Below are positions 9,629 through 18,800 of a stretch of DNA of 64,000 nucleotides, one piece after another. Below the pieces are notes generated by a model. It saw only the letters and a program-made list of their open reading frames with translations, was not told the DNA's origin and made no database searches. The stretch spans positions 1 to 64,000 of the forward strand of contig NZ_NBIM01000010.1 in assembly GCF_002242685.1 (NCBI RefSeq), given 5' to 3'. Within the stretch, counting starts at the first letter, position 1; the number at the start of each line of letters is the position of its first letter. Position numbers and translations under genes: made by a program. Source of the DNA: Oceanimonas doudoroffii (lineage in GTDB: Bacteria; Pseudomonadota; Gammaproteobacteria; Enterobacterales; Aeromonadaceae).

Positions 9629-9659
9629 GGGCCACGGCATGCCGTGGCCCTTTTTTTTT
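9629..9659 (+). terminator. metNIQ terminator
   Basis: Perfect dyad GGGCCACGG-CATG-CCGTGGCCC (9629-9650) followed by nine T residues. It lies 23 bases after the metQ stop. Confidence 0.93.
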
Positions 9660-9704
9660 GTTGCTGCCATAATGCTTATTTAACGATTGAGCCGGAAGGG
9701 AATT

Positions 9705-10202
9705 ATGCTGAACTGGTATCTGGCCCATTGCCGCCCGCGAGAAGAAGAGCGGGCCCTGCTGCACCTCGACAACCAGCAGATAGAAACCTTCTGCCCCCTG
9801 ATCGAGGTCAAGAAACTGATACGGGGTAAACGGGTCCTGCGCAACGAAGCCCTGTTCCCGGGCTACCTGTTTCTGCGTGCCGACCTGGAACAGACCAGCT
9901 GCGCCACCCTGGGTTCCACCCGGGGCATTCGCAACCTGGTGCGTTTTGGTGGAACCCCCTGCGTGGTGCCCGACGAGCTGATCCACGACCTGATGTGCCG
10001 CACCGGTGACGACCGCCTGGGCGAGCAGTTGAGCAACCTGCCTAACTGCGGCGACCGGGTGATCATCAATGAAGGTCCCTTTGCAGGCATGGAGGCCATC
10101 TATCAGGAGGCGGACGGCGACAGCCGCGCCATGCTGCTGTTGACCCTGCTGCAAAGCCAGACCCGCGCCAGCTTTGCCAACACCGACTACAGCCGGCTTT
10201 AA
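9705..10202 (+). CDS. rfaH: Transcription antitermination factor RfaH
   Basis: NusG paralogue of 165 residues that binds RNA polymerase paused at ops sites and promotes expression of long operons for LPS core, capsule, pili or toxins. The N-terminal NGN domain includes WYLAHCRPREEERALLHLDNQ and the FPGYLFLRADLE block; the C-terminal KOW-type part holds GDRVIINEGPFAGMEAIYQE. I chose ATG 9705 (MLNWYL) with GGAAGGG in front rather than an upstream GTG at 9687. It is monocistronic, after the metNIQ terminator. Confidence 0.93.
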   Translation: MLNWYLAHCRPREEERALLHLDNQQIETFCPLIEVKKLIRGKRVLRNEALFPGYLFLRADLEQTSCATLGSTRGIRNLVRFGGTPCVVPDELIHDLMCRTGDDRLGEQLSNLPNCGDRVIINEGPFAGMEAIYQEADGDSRAMLLLTLLQSQTRASFANTDYSRL

Positions 10203-10226
10203 TTCTGAGAGGAGCGCCTGGGTCCC

Positions 10227-10256
10227 CTTATCGTTATATTTCCCCCTAACGATAAG
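10227..10256. repeat. Perfect 10-bp inverted repeat between convergent genes
   Basis: CTTATCGTTA (10227-10236) and TAACGATAAG (10247-10256) are exact reverse complements around a 10-base spacer. It sits between the ends of rfaH and the convergent LysM/barrel gene. There is no T-tract, so it is not a typical intrinsic terminator; a transcript-end hairpin or a protein-binding site are possible. Confidence 0.8.
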
Positions 10257-10259
10257 CAG

Positions 10260-11444
10260 TCAGCGCCGCTCCAGCACCATCACCCTGTGGTATTGCAACG
10301 GCCGGTAATCCGCGGTACCGGAGGGCTTGGGCGGTTGCCACCAGAGCCCGGGCGCCAGCCGCAACGGCAGCTCCACCATCAGCCGCAGCCGAGAATCGAG
10401 CTCGTCCTCGCTGTTGCTGAGCACCGAGGTCTGCAAGCGCAGTATGCGCCAGGGCGCATAGCTGAGAGACCACTGGGTGGAAGAAGACGCCTTGTACTTG
10501 TCACCGCTGCCAAACAGCCGCAGCCGGTCTCCTTGCCAGCGGTAATACTGACCGCTGACGCTCAAGCCCGGCACCGCACTCAGCCGCCCTTCCCCAAACC
10601 ACACCCTGCCCACCGCGGGCCGCTCCCGCAACGTATCCGTATGCCAGGGCGACAGCGGCCGGTACTGCACCGCCCCCATCCTGAAGTCCTCATGCTCCAG
10701 CCACAGCAGCAGGCCACCGCGGCGATGGGCACCCTGCTCCTGGTAGTCGAACAGCGGCTGCAGGTGCACCAGGGTGCGCGGCCTGAAGGGACGGCGGTAA
10801 TGCAGCCCCAACTGGTAGGTAAACCGCTCGTCCCGGTAATCCACGCCCAGTTCGGTATCCAGGCCTTGCCACAGGGGCAAGGCCAGCTGGCTGCTGGCCT
10901 CGGCTTCATGATCAAACAACGGCAGCTGATAATCCCAGTACCAGTCGCTGGGGTTAAGCCAGGGCAAGGTGGTCAACTGCTCGGTTCCAAAAGACAGGGT
11001 ATCGTCGGCCAGGTGCTCGGTCTGGGCCAGCACAAAGCCGTCCAGGCTGTCGGTGGCCGCGGCCCGTGCGGCGGTGGCCAGGGTCAACAGCAGCTCATCG
11101 GATTTGGGCGCTCGAGCCGGATTGGGACGCCCCAGGGCGGGCAGAGGCTCATGATGGCGTTGCTGCACAGACTCCGGGGCCGGCATGGCGGTGGCGAGCG
11201 GGCGTGATGCCGGGGCAGGGCCGGGCGGCCGGTCAGGCACCCAGATCCAGTCATCGGGCGACAAGGGCACCATAAAACGTTCGCGATTAAACTCCCATCG
11301 CAGACGACGCTCACTCAACTGGTAACGCTGGGCCAGGCTGGCCCAGCTCTCGCCTTCGGCAACCCGATGCATCACCATCACTGGGCCGGCGGCCCGTGCA
11401 AATGCCACCGTCCATAAACACAGCAGCAGGCACAACCACCGCAT
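10260..11444 (-). CDS. LysM plus inverse-autotransporter-type beta-barrel protein, no passenger
   Basis: 394 residues. A signal peptide (residues 1-19, MRWLCLLLCLWTVAFARA) is followed by a LysM-like segment (HRVAEGESWASLAQRYQLS...IWVPDRP, about 25-75), a Pro/Ala-rich linker and, from about residue 130, a region that aligns in my reading with the intimin/invasin inverse-autotransporter barrel: SFGTEQ, YQLPLFD, WHTDTLRERPAVGR, SGQYYRWQGDRLRLFG, SLSYAPWRIL and a C-terminal YRPLQYHRVMVLERR. It stops at the barrel, so no exported Ig-like passenger is encoded, as in short YchO-like proteins. ATG 11444 has GGAGGC upstream. It starts 39 bases after dgt and probably shares the arcB-dgt transcript. Function unknown. 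Confidence 0.66.
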   Translation of the reverse strand: MRWLCLLLCLWTVAFARAAGPVMVMHRVAEGESWASLAQRYQLSERRLRWEFNRERFMVPLSPDDWIWVPDRPPGPAPASRPLATAMPAPESVQQRHHEPLPALGRPNPARAPKSDELLLTLATAARAAATDSLDGFVLAQTEHLADDTLSFGTEQLTTLPWLNPSDWYWDYQLPLFDHEAEASSQLALPLWQGLDTELGVDYRDERFTYQLGLHYRRPFRPRTLVHLQPLFDYQEQGAHRRGGLLLWLEHEDFRMGAVQYRPLSPWHTDTLRERPAVGRVWFGEGRLSAVPGLSVSGQYYRWQGDRLRLFGSGDKYKASSSTQWSLSYAPWRILRLQTSVLSNSEDELDSRLRLMVELPLRLAPGLWWQPPKPSGTADYRPLQYHRVMVLERR

Positions 11445-11483
11445 GTTCAGGCCTCCACTCACCCGTTCAGTTCAGGACCGCGT

Positions 11484-12839
11484 TCAGCCCTGCAGGCCAC
11501 ACAGCAAACGATATTCTTCCAATACATAAGTGTCCGTCATGCCACTGATGAAATCCAGCACCAGGCGCACGCGAAAATACCACTCCCGCTCGACGTCACT
11601 TTCAAAAAAAGGCGCGTTTTGGCTGTCCCTGTGATAGGCGGCCAGGTGCCGAGGTGGCAGTCGGTGGTAGAGCCGGCGCAGCACCTGGCCGTTGGCGTCG
11701 GCGCGCTCGTCCAGGCCGGTAAACTCCGCCGCCGGCAGCGCCAGCAGCGGCGCAAAGGCATCCAGTACGCCCTTGAGCGCGGCAAAGCCGGCCAGCTCCA
11801 GCGACTCTACTTCCCGCCGGCGAAACACGTGGCGATGGGCAAAGGCTTTCAACCACTGCAGCGCCTGGGCCGGGGGCTGCTCCACCGCCAGCAGGGGCTG
11901 ATCGTGCTCGCCGTCGAGAATGGCCTGCTGATGCGCCAGGTACTGGTCGCTCACCAGTGGCAGCAGATCCTGCCCCAGACGCTGGCGAAAGCGACTGAAA
12001 AAGCCCGGCTGATCGACGTTCGACTCTCGCCACAGCCGTTGCAGGTAATCATTGCCTTCCCCCAGCAGCGCCCGCTCCAGCTCGGCCAGGCTGAGCACCC
12101 CCCGATCCACCGCGTCTTCCAGGTCCGCCACGCCATAGGCCATGTCATCCGCCGCTTCCATCAGAAAGGCCAGCGGAAAGCGGCCATAGGCGGTGGCGGG
12201 AAAATGCTGTCGAATTTGCTGCACCAGGGGGCGCTCACTGAAAAAGTGGCCGGGCTTTTGCTGCCAGCGGCCACCGGTTCTGGGCTGGTAGGCGCCACGC
12301 ACATATTTCTGCAACGCCGCCAGCTGGCTCAAGGTCAGGTTCAGCTCCTGCAGGCTGTGCAGAAGCCGCAGGCTCTGGGCATTGCCCTCGAACTGACGCA
12401 GATCCGCCAGCAGCATGGGCCACTGCCGCGACGGCGAGCCCACGGCCCGGCGAAACAGCCCCGGCAGTCGCTGGCCCAGCCAGTCAATGATCACCGCCTC
12501 GCCAAAGTGACCAAAAGGCGGATTGCCCACATCGTGCAGCAGACAGGCCATTTCCACCAGACTGACAAAGGCGTCCCTATCCACCTGATCATCCAGCGCC
12601 GAGACCACCCGCAGTGCCAGCTGACGGCCGGTTTCCTTGACCTCCAGGGAGTGGGTCAGGCGGCTGCGCACCGAGGCCTTTACATCCAGCGGAAACACCT
12701 GAGTCTTCTGTTGCAGCCGGCGCACCGGCGAGCATTGCACAATCCGGGCCCGATCCGCTTCAATGGCCTGCTCCGGGGTTTGCGCGTGGGGCTCGGGATG
12801 CAACCGATCGGCACGGATCAGCGGCTCATAACGGCTCAT
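11484..12839 (-). CDS. dgt: Deoxyguanosinetriphosphate triphosphohydrolase-like protein
   Basis: HD-domain dNTP triphosphohydrolase of 451 residues, which splits dNTPs into nucleoside and triphosphate. The metal-binding pattern is visible: RLTHSLEV, then CLLHDVGNPPFGHFGE (HD pair), then the later helix with EAADDMAYGVADLEDA (aspartate ligand). Shorter than E. coli Dgt (about 505), in line with the dGTPase-like subfamily, so strict dGTP preference is uncertain. Its ATG overlaps the arcB stop by 4 bases, implying translational coupling to the sensor kinase gene. Confidence 0.9.
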   Translation of the reverse strand: MSRYEPLIRADRLHPEPHAQTPEQAIEADRARIVQCSPVRRLQQKTQVFPLDVKASVRSRLTHSLEVKETGRQLALRVVSALDDQVDRDAFVSLVEMACLLHDVGNPPFGHFGEAVIIDWLGQRLPGLFRRAVGSPSRQWPMLLADLRQFEGNAQSLRLLHSLQELNLTLSQLAALQKYVRGAYQPRTGGRWQQKPGHFFSERPLVQQIRQHFPATAYGRFPLAFLMEAADDMAYGVADLEDAVDRGVLSLAELERALLGEGNDYLQRLWRESNVDQPGFFSRFRQRLGQDLLPLVSDQYLAHQQAILDGEHDQPLLAVEQPPAQALQWLKAFAHRHVFRRREVESLELAGFAALKGVLDAFAPLLALPAAEFTGLDERADANGQVLRRLYHRLPPRHLAAYHRDSQNAPFFESDVEREWYFRVRLVLDFISGMTDTYVLEEYRLLCGLQG

Positions 12840-15190
12840 GCCCGCTGCTCCAGCCAGCGGCGCAGCTCATTCAGATCCGGCGGCAGCAGCCGGTTGAGTT
12901 CCGCCACTCGATCATTCAGGTGCTCCCACCAGTCGGGCAGCTCCGGGCTCTGGATTTGCTGGGCCAGCAACTGTACTCGCTTCAGCCCCACCGAGCCGGC
13001 CGCTCCCTTGATCTTGTGGGCCTCTTCCACTATTTCCTGCTGCTGGCGTGCGGCGGTAAATTCATTGAGTCGGGCCAGGTAATCACTGGCCATGTCCGCC
13101 AGCATGTCCACGCTCGACAACAGCGCCTTGGCGCCCACGGTATCCACATAGTCCTGCAGGAATATCGTGTCCAGTACCGCCTCATCGGCCTGCACTGGCT
13201 CCACTGCCGGCACGGCCGGGGTCGATGCCGGCGCGGCCCTGTTACAGGGCGGTCGATGGCCGAAGAAACGCGCCAGCACGCCCTTGATGGCCTTGGACGA
13301 CAGCGGCTTGCTGATGGCGTCATCCATCCCCCCGGCCAGATACTTTTGCTTGTCGCTGATCACGTTGGCGGTGAGCGCCACCAACGGCGGCAACGCCTGC
13401 CCCTGCTGTTGCGCTTCTTCTCGCAGCCGGATTGCGATATCAAAGCCGGTCATGTCGGGCAGCTGAATATCAAGAAAGATCAGGTCGTAATCGTACTCGG
13501 CCAACAACGCAAAGGCCTCGCCGCCGTCCCGGGCCACGCTCACCCGGTGGCCCAGCTTTTCCAGCAGGGCGCAGGCCACGGTCACGTTGAGTTCCACGTC
13601 TTCCACCAGCAGCACCGACAAACAGGGCAACTGGGCCAGCACGGGATCGTCCTTGGGCGCCTGAGCGGTGGGCACGGTAATGGTCACACTAAAGCAGGAG
13701 CCCTCGCCCGGCTCGCTGTCCAGCTCGATGCTGCCATTCATGGCTTCTACCAGTTGCTGCGAGACCGCCAGGCCAATGCCGGTGCCGGTGGCGTGTTTCT
13801 TGCCTTCAATCTGGAAATAGAGCGCGAAGATCTTCTGCTGCAGTGCGGCGGGAATGCCGATGCCGGTGTCTTCAATGTCAAAGCGCAGGGTAACCTGGCC
13901 TGGTGCCAGCTCGTCGGCCAGGCAACGTATGGTGACACCGCCGTCGTCGGTAAACTTGACCGCATTGCCCACCAGGTTCCACAGCACCTGGCGCAGCCGA
14001 GTGCCGTCGGCCAGTATCCACTCGGGAATGTCGCCGTCCCGGTCAAAGTGCAGGTAGAGCCCCTTTTGTTCCGCCTGCAGCCGGGCCAGGCTCTCCAGAT
14101 CGTCGAGAAAGCCGGGAAAGTCCATGGGCTCGGGAGCCAGCTCCAGCCGGCTGCGATCCATCTTGTCGAGATCGATGATGTCGTTGAAGATGTTGCCCAG
14201 GGTGACGGCGCTGAAGTGAATGGTCTTGAGGTGCTGACGCTGATCCTGACTCAGCTCGGTGGCCAGCAATATGCGACTCAGGCCGACAATGCCGTTGAGC
14301 GGCGTGCGCAACTCGTGGCTGATGGTGGAAATAAAGGTGGTCTTGTCGCGACTGGCCTTTTCCAGCTGCTCCTGATAACGCTTGCGTTCGGTGATGTCGC
14401 GACCAAAGCCGAGCAGACCCAGGCGCTTGCCGTCCCGATCAAAGAAGGGCACCTTGCGCAACTCAAAACAGGCCCGGCGGCCGTCCGGATATTGCAGCCA
14501 CTGCTCGTAGGTCTGGCTTTCGTTGCGGGCAAACACCTCCTTGTCGGTCTCCACCACCTTGATCGCCACGTCTTCCGGGTAGACATCGTAGGGGGTCAGG
14601 CCGATAAGCTCCTTTTCCTGCCGGCCAAGCAGGTTTTCCATGGCCTTGTTGCAGCCGGAGAACTCTTCCAGTTCGTTGCGGTAATACACCAGATCGGGGG
14701 AAGTATCGATAAAGGAGCGCAGCAGCGCCGAGCGTTCCTGGGATTCCAGCTGCGCCTTTTCGCGCTGATAGACCTCCCCTTCCAGATCCTCAATGGCCTG
14801 CTGGCGGGCGGCCTGGGCCTTGCGGGTTTCCTCTATCTGGCGGTTGAGCAGTTCGATTTTTTCCTGCAGTTCGCTGTTCAGCTCCAGATCCCGTTCACGC
14901 ATCTGCTGTAACCGCTGTACCAGCCGGCTCAGGCGCTGGCGGGAGTCTTCCAGCTGATCCACCACCACGGACAGAAAATACACCGCCCAAGGGGTAACCA
15001 GCAGGCCAAAGAAGATGGAGCGCACCAGATCAATGGACTCCACCGAACCGCGCAAAAACAGGGTCACCCCCACCTGTATAAAGATGGCCAGCAAAATAAT
15101 GCAGGTGGCCAGCAGCATGCTGAAGCGCACTATGCCCAGCTTGGTCATCAGGTCCACATAGTACTGGGCCCAGGTTTTAATGGGTTTCAT
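12836..15190 (-). CDS. arcB: Aerobic respiration control hybrid sensor kinase ArcB
   Basis: Tripartite hybrid kinase, 784 residues, that senses quinone redox state and phosphorylates ArcA. Two N-terminal membrane spans (within 20-80, around VESIDLVRSIFFGLLVTPWA), a coiled coil, a PAS domain (from LRSFIDTSPDLVYYRNE to GFGRDITERKRY), a histidine kinase domain with STISHELRTPLNG (His292, same number as E. coli), a receiver domain with phospho-acceptor Asp574 (FLDIQLPDM) and a C-terminal HPt domain with His725 (EEAHKIKGAAG). Start chosen at ATG 15190 (MKPIKTWAQYYVDLMTKLG) to match E. coli ArcB; the frame is open 29 codons further upstream. No metJ-like or other operator was recognised at its promoter. 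Confidence 0.96.
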   Translation of the reverse strand: MKPIKTWAQYYVDLMTKLGIVRFSMLLATCIILLAIFIQVGVTLFLRGSVESIDLVRSIFFGLLVTPWAVYFLSVVVDQLEDSRQRLSRLVQRLQQMRERDLELNSELQEKIELLNRQIEETRKAQAARQQAIEDLEGEVYQREKAQLESQERSALLRSFIDTSPDLVYYRNELEEFSGCNKAMENLLGRQEKELIGLTPYDVYPEDVAIKVVETDKEVFARNESQTYEQWLQYPDGRRACFELRKVPFFDRDGKRLGLLGFGRDITERKRYQEQLEKASRDKTTFISTISHELRTPLNGIVGLSRILLATELSQDQRQHLKTIHFSAVTLGNIFNDIIDLDKMDRSRLELAPEPMDFPGFLDDLESLARLQAEQKGLYLHFDRDGDIPEWILADGTRLRQVLWNLVGNAVKFTDDGGVTIRCLADELAPGQVTLRFDIEDTGIGIPAALQQKIFALYFQIEGKKHATGTGIGLAVSQQLVEAMNGSIELDSEPGEGSCFSVTITVPTAQAPKDDPVLAQLPCLSVLLVEDVELNVTVACALLEKLGHRVSVARDGGEAFALLAEYDYDLIFLDIQLPDMTGFDIAIRLREEAQQQGQALPPLVALTANVISDKQKYLAGGMDDAISKPLSSKAIKGVLARFFGHRPPCNRAAPASTPAVPAVEPVQADEAVLDTIFLQDYVDTVGAKALLSSVDMLADMASDYLARLNEFTAARQQQEIVEEAHKIKGAAGSVGLKRVQLLAQQIQSPELPDWWEHLNDRVAELNRLLPPDLNELRRWLEQRA

Positions 15191-15835
15191 CGGTTTTTGT
15201 CCTTCGCAACGGCAGAGGGAAAGAATACCGGCTCCGAAGTGGACTGTCATGTCACCGCCGTGCTTGTCGGCATGCATTTCAGGTGGTCACTGAATCCCGT
15301 TGCACCAAAACGGAACGGGCGCAACCGAAAGCGCGGGAAGATTTGACGTAACTCAGTGCCACATCGGCCCGTTTGGTGCCCATACTGACTACCCAAAATG
15401 GCGCACTTGCACCAAAATTGAACACCTAACAAGCTGATAAAAATGATTTTTCCGTTGAATGCACCTCGATGGGGCAGAGGTTGCGCCATTAAAAGGCATG
15501 GCAAAGGTCAAATCTTTACGACCCTTTTGTTGTAATAAAACAACATACCGAATAGTTATGCGTTTTCCAGCGAGGGGATTGGAGCGCCGGGATAAGCGAG
15601 CACAAACGCCCGCCCGCCGCCGGATTTAAGCCTAAATAAAACACTTTTTCATTAAAAAACACCACCCTGGCCATGGTGAAAAGATATTCAGTTGATGTGT
15701 TTATTTAATTGACCTCACAAATAAATATCGATATTTTTGTAATTTAGCCACTTATGGCAACGGACGCTTCAGAGCATGATGCGCTGACAAGAAAGCAGTC
15801 GCTCGGCCACCGAGCTCGAGCAATGGAGGAATGCA
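15191..15835. promoter_or_regulatory. arcB / gltB divergent regulatory region
   Basis: Long divergent gap with no convincing gene; one possible 85-codon minus-strand frame has no ribosome site and an unlikely composition. The arcB-proximal half has three GCACCAAA motifs (about 15302 and 15410 on plus, 15373 on minus) and TGCACC-TCGAT-GGGGCA (15460-15476), which resembles an NtrC site (TGCACC-N5-GGTGCA) with one mismatch. The gltB-proximal 180 bp are AT-rich, as in Lrp/IHF-controlled gltBD promoters. I looked for a sigma-54 GG-N10-GC element and did not find one. Confidence 0.5.
15709..15737 (+). promoter_or_regulatory. Probable gltBD promoter
   Basis: TTGACC (15709-15714), a 17-bp spacer and TATTTT (15732-15737) inside the AT-rich tract. 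The predicted start near 15744 would give a leader of about 90 bases before gltB. It is the best sigma-70 match in the gap but has not been compared with a scoring matrix. Confidence 0.45.
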
Positions 15836-18800
15836 ATGTCTCTTTATGATCCCCGGCTTGAGAAGGACAACTGTGGTTTTGGCCTAATCGCCCATACAGA
15901 AGGCGAAACCAGCCACAAGCTTGTTCGTCTCGCCATTTCGGCACTGGATCGCATGCAGCACAGGGGTGGTATCGCCGCCGACGGCAAAACCGGCGACGGT
16001 TGTGGCCTGCTGATGCAGAAACCCGACAGTTTCTTTCGCGCCGTGGCGGAAGACAAGGGCTGGAACCTGGGCCGCAAGTACGCGGTCGGCATGCTGTTCC
16101 TCAACCCGGATGCCGCACTGGCCGAACAACACCGCCAAATCATCAATGAAGAGCTGGAGCGGGAAACCCTGAGCCTGGTGGGCTGGCGCGAAGTGCCGGT
16201 CAACCCCGGCGTGCTGGGCGAGATCGCCAAGGCCTCGCTGCCGCGCATTGAGCAGGTGTTCGTCAACGCCCCCACCGGCTGGGCCGAAAAAGACATTGAG
16301 CGCCGCCTTTATATCGTGCGCCGCCGCATTGAAAAGCGCATCAGCGACGACTTCTTCTACGTGGTCAGCCTGTCCAACCTGGTGATGACCTACAAGGGCC
16401 TGTGCATGCCCGCGGATCTGCCCAGATTCTACCTGGATCTGGCCGACATTCGCCTGCAGTCCGCCATCTGCGTCTTCCACCAGCGCTTCTCCACCAACAC
16501 CCAACCGCGCTGGCCGCTGGCCCAGCCGTTCCGCTTCCTGGCCCACAACGGTGAAATCAACACCATAGGCGGTAACCGCCAGTGGGCCCAGGCCCGGGGC
16601 TACAAGTTCGCCTCGCCGCTGCTGCCGGATCTGCAGGAGGCCGCCCCCTATGTGAACACCTCGGGCTCCGACTCCTCCAGCCTGGACAACATGCTGGAGC
16701 TGTTCCTGGCCGGCGGCATGGACTTGTTCCGCGCCATGCGCATGCTGATCCCGCCCGCCTGGCAGAAGAACCCGGCCATGGACGAAGACCTGCGCGCCTT
16801 TTACGACTTCAACTCCATGCACATGGAGCCCTGGGATGGCCCCGCCGGCATCGTGATGTCCGACGGCCGCTTCGCCGCCTGCGCCCTGGACCGCAACGGC
16901 CTGCGCCCGGCCCGCTTCGTGCGCACCAAAGACGGCTTTATCACCCTGGCATCGGAAATCGGCATCTGGGACTACACCCCGGACGAGGTGCTGGAAAAGG
17001 GCCGGGTCGGTCCTGGTGAGCTGTTCGTGGTAGACACCGCCAGTGGCAAGATCTGGACCAGCTTTGAAATCGATGACGACCTCAAGGGCCGCCACCCCTA
17101 CAAGGAGTGGATGACCAAGCACAAGCGCAAACTGGAGCGCTTTGAAGACCTGCCCGACGACCAGGCCGGCCAGTGCGAACTGGATGAACAACAGCTGCGC
17201 ACCTATCAGAAGCTGTTCGGCTATTCCATGGAAGAGCTGGATCAGGTCATTCGCGTAATGGGCGAAAACGGCCAGGAAGCTGTCGGCTCCATGGGCGACG
17301 ATGCCCCCATGGCGGTACTGTCCAGCCGGGCCCGCTCCGTCTATGACTATTTCCGCCAGATGTTTGCCCAGGTGACCAACCCGCCCATCGATCCGTTGCG
17401 GGAAAACCACGTCATGTCCCTGGCCACCCTGATCGGCCGGGAGCAGAACGTATTCAACGAAACCCACGGCCATGCCCACCGGGTTCAGTTTGAATCGCCC
17501 ATTCTGCTGTATTCCGACTTCCATCAGCTGATGGGCCTGGATCAGACGCACCACAAGCATGCGGTGCTGGATCTGAACTTTGACCCGGCCGAGGGCCTGA
17601 AGGCGGCACTGGAGCGGCTGTGCGAGGAAGCCACCGCCGCCGTGCGCGATGGCGCCGTGCTGCTGGTGCTGTCCGACCGTGCCATTCGCGAAGACCGGCT
17701 GCCGGTGCCGGCCGCCATGGCGGTGGGTGCGGTGCAACGCACTCTGGTGGAAGCCAACCTGCGCTGCGACTCCAACATTATCGTGGAAACTGCCAGCACT
17801 CGGGATCCGCACCAGTTTGCGGTGCTGCTGGGCTTTGGTGCCACCGCCATCTACCCCTACCTGGCCTACGAGACCCTGGGTCGCCAGGTGGCCGATGGCG
17901 TACTGAAGATGTCCCTGCGTGAGGCGCTGCTCAACTACCGCAACAGCATCAACAAGGGCCTGTACAAGGTGATGTCCAAGATGGGCATCAGCACCATCGC
18001 TTCCTACCGCTGCTCCCAGTTGTTTGAAGCCATCGGCCTGCACGACGACGTGGTGCAGTACTGCTTCAAGGGCGTATCCAGCCGCGTACAGGGTGCCGGT
18101 TTTGAGGATTTCCAGCAGGATCTGTTCAACCTGGCCAAACTGGCCTGGATTGCCCGCAAGCCCCTCAATCAGGGCGGCCTGCTCAAGTACGTGCACGGTG
18201 GCGAATATCACAGCTACAACCCGGATGTGGTTAACAGCCTGCAAAAGGCGGTGCGCTCCGGCAACTATGACGACTACAAGGCCTACGCCAAGCTGGTGAA
18301 CGAACGTCCGGTGGCCATGCTGCGGGATCTGCTGACCCTCAAGCCCGCCGGCTCCGGCATCGATCTGAGCCAGGTTGAGCCGGCCACCGAGCTGTTCCCG
18401 CGCTTTGACAGCGCTGCCATGTCCATCGGCGCCCTGGGCCCGGAAGCCCACGAGTCTCTGGCCATTGCCATGAACCGTCTCGGCGGCCAGAGCAACTCCG
18501 GTGAAGGCGGTGAAGATCCCCGTCGATTCAACAGCCTGAGAAACTCCAAAATCAAGCAGGTGGCGTCTGGTCGCTTTGGTGTTACCCCGCACTACCTGAT
18601 GAACGCCGAGGTCATTCAGATCAAGGTGGCCCAGGGCGCCAAGCCCGGCGAGGGCGGCCAGCTGCCCGGCCACAAGGTGACCGCCGAGATCGCCAAGCTG
18701 CGTTACGCGGTGCCGGGCGTGACCCTGATTTCACCGCCGCCGCACCACGATATCTACTCCATCGAGGATCTGGCCCAGCTGATCTTCGACATCAAGCAGA

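Noticed and set aside
15247..15504. 85-codon frame on minus upstream of arcB
   Set aside because: Partly the open upstream extension zone of arcB, with no ribosome site and no recognisable similarity; the region contains probable regulatory motifs.
15480..15835. Sigma-54 promoter for gltB
   Set aside because: The TGGCA-like strings near 15499 and 15754 lack the GC at the required 10-base distance; a sigma-70 type promoter fits better.
15884..18673. 929-codon open frame on the minus strand opposite gltB
   Set aside because: It is the complement of gltB in GC-rich DNA; the translation is rich in His, Gln and Gly without known motifs, and gltB on the other strand is certain. The same holds for long frames opposite rpoC (61291-63195), gltB's second half (18731-20341), cysI (55455-57191) and others.
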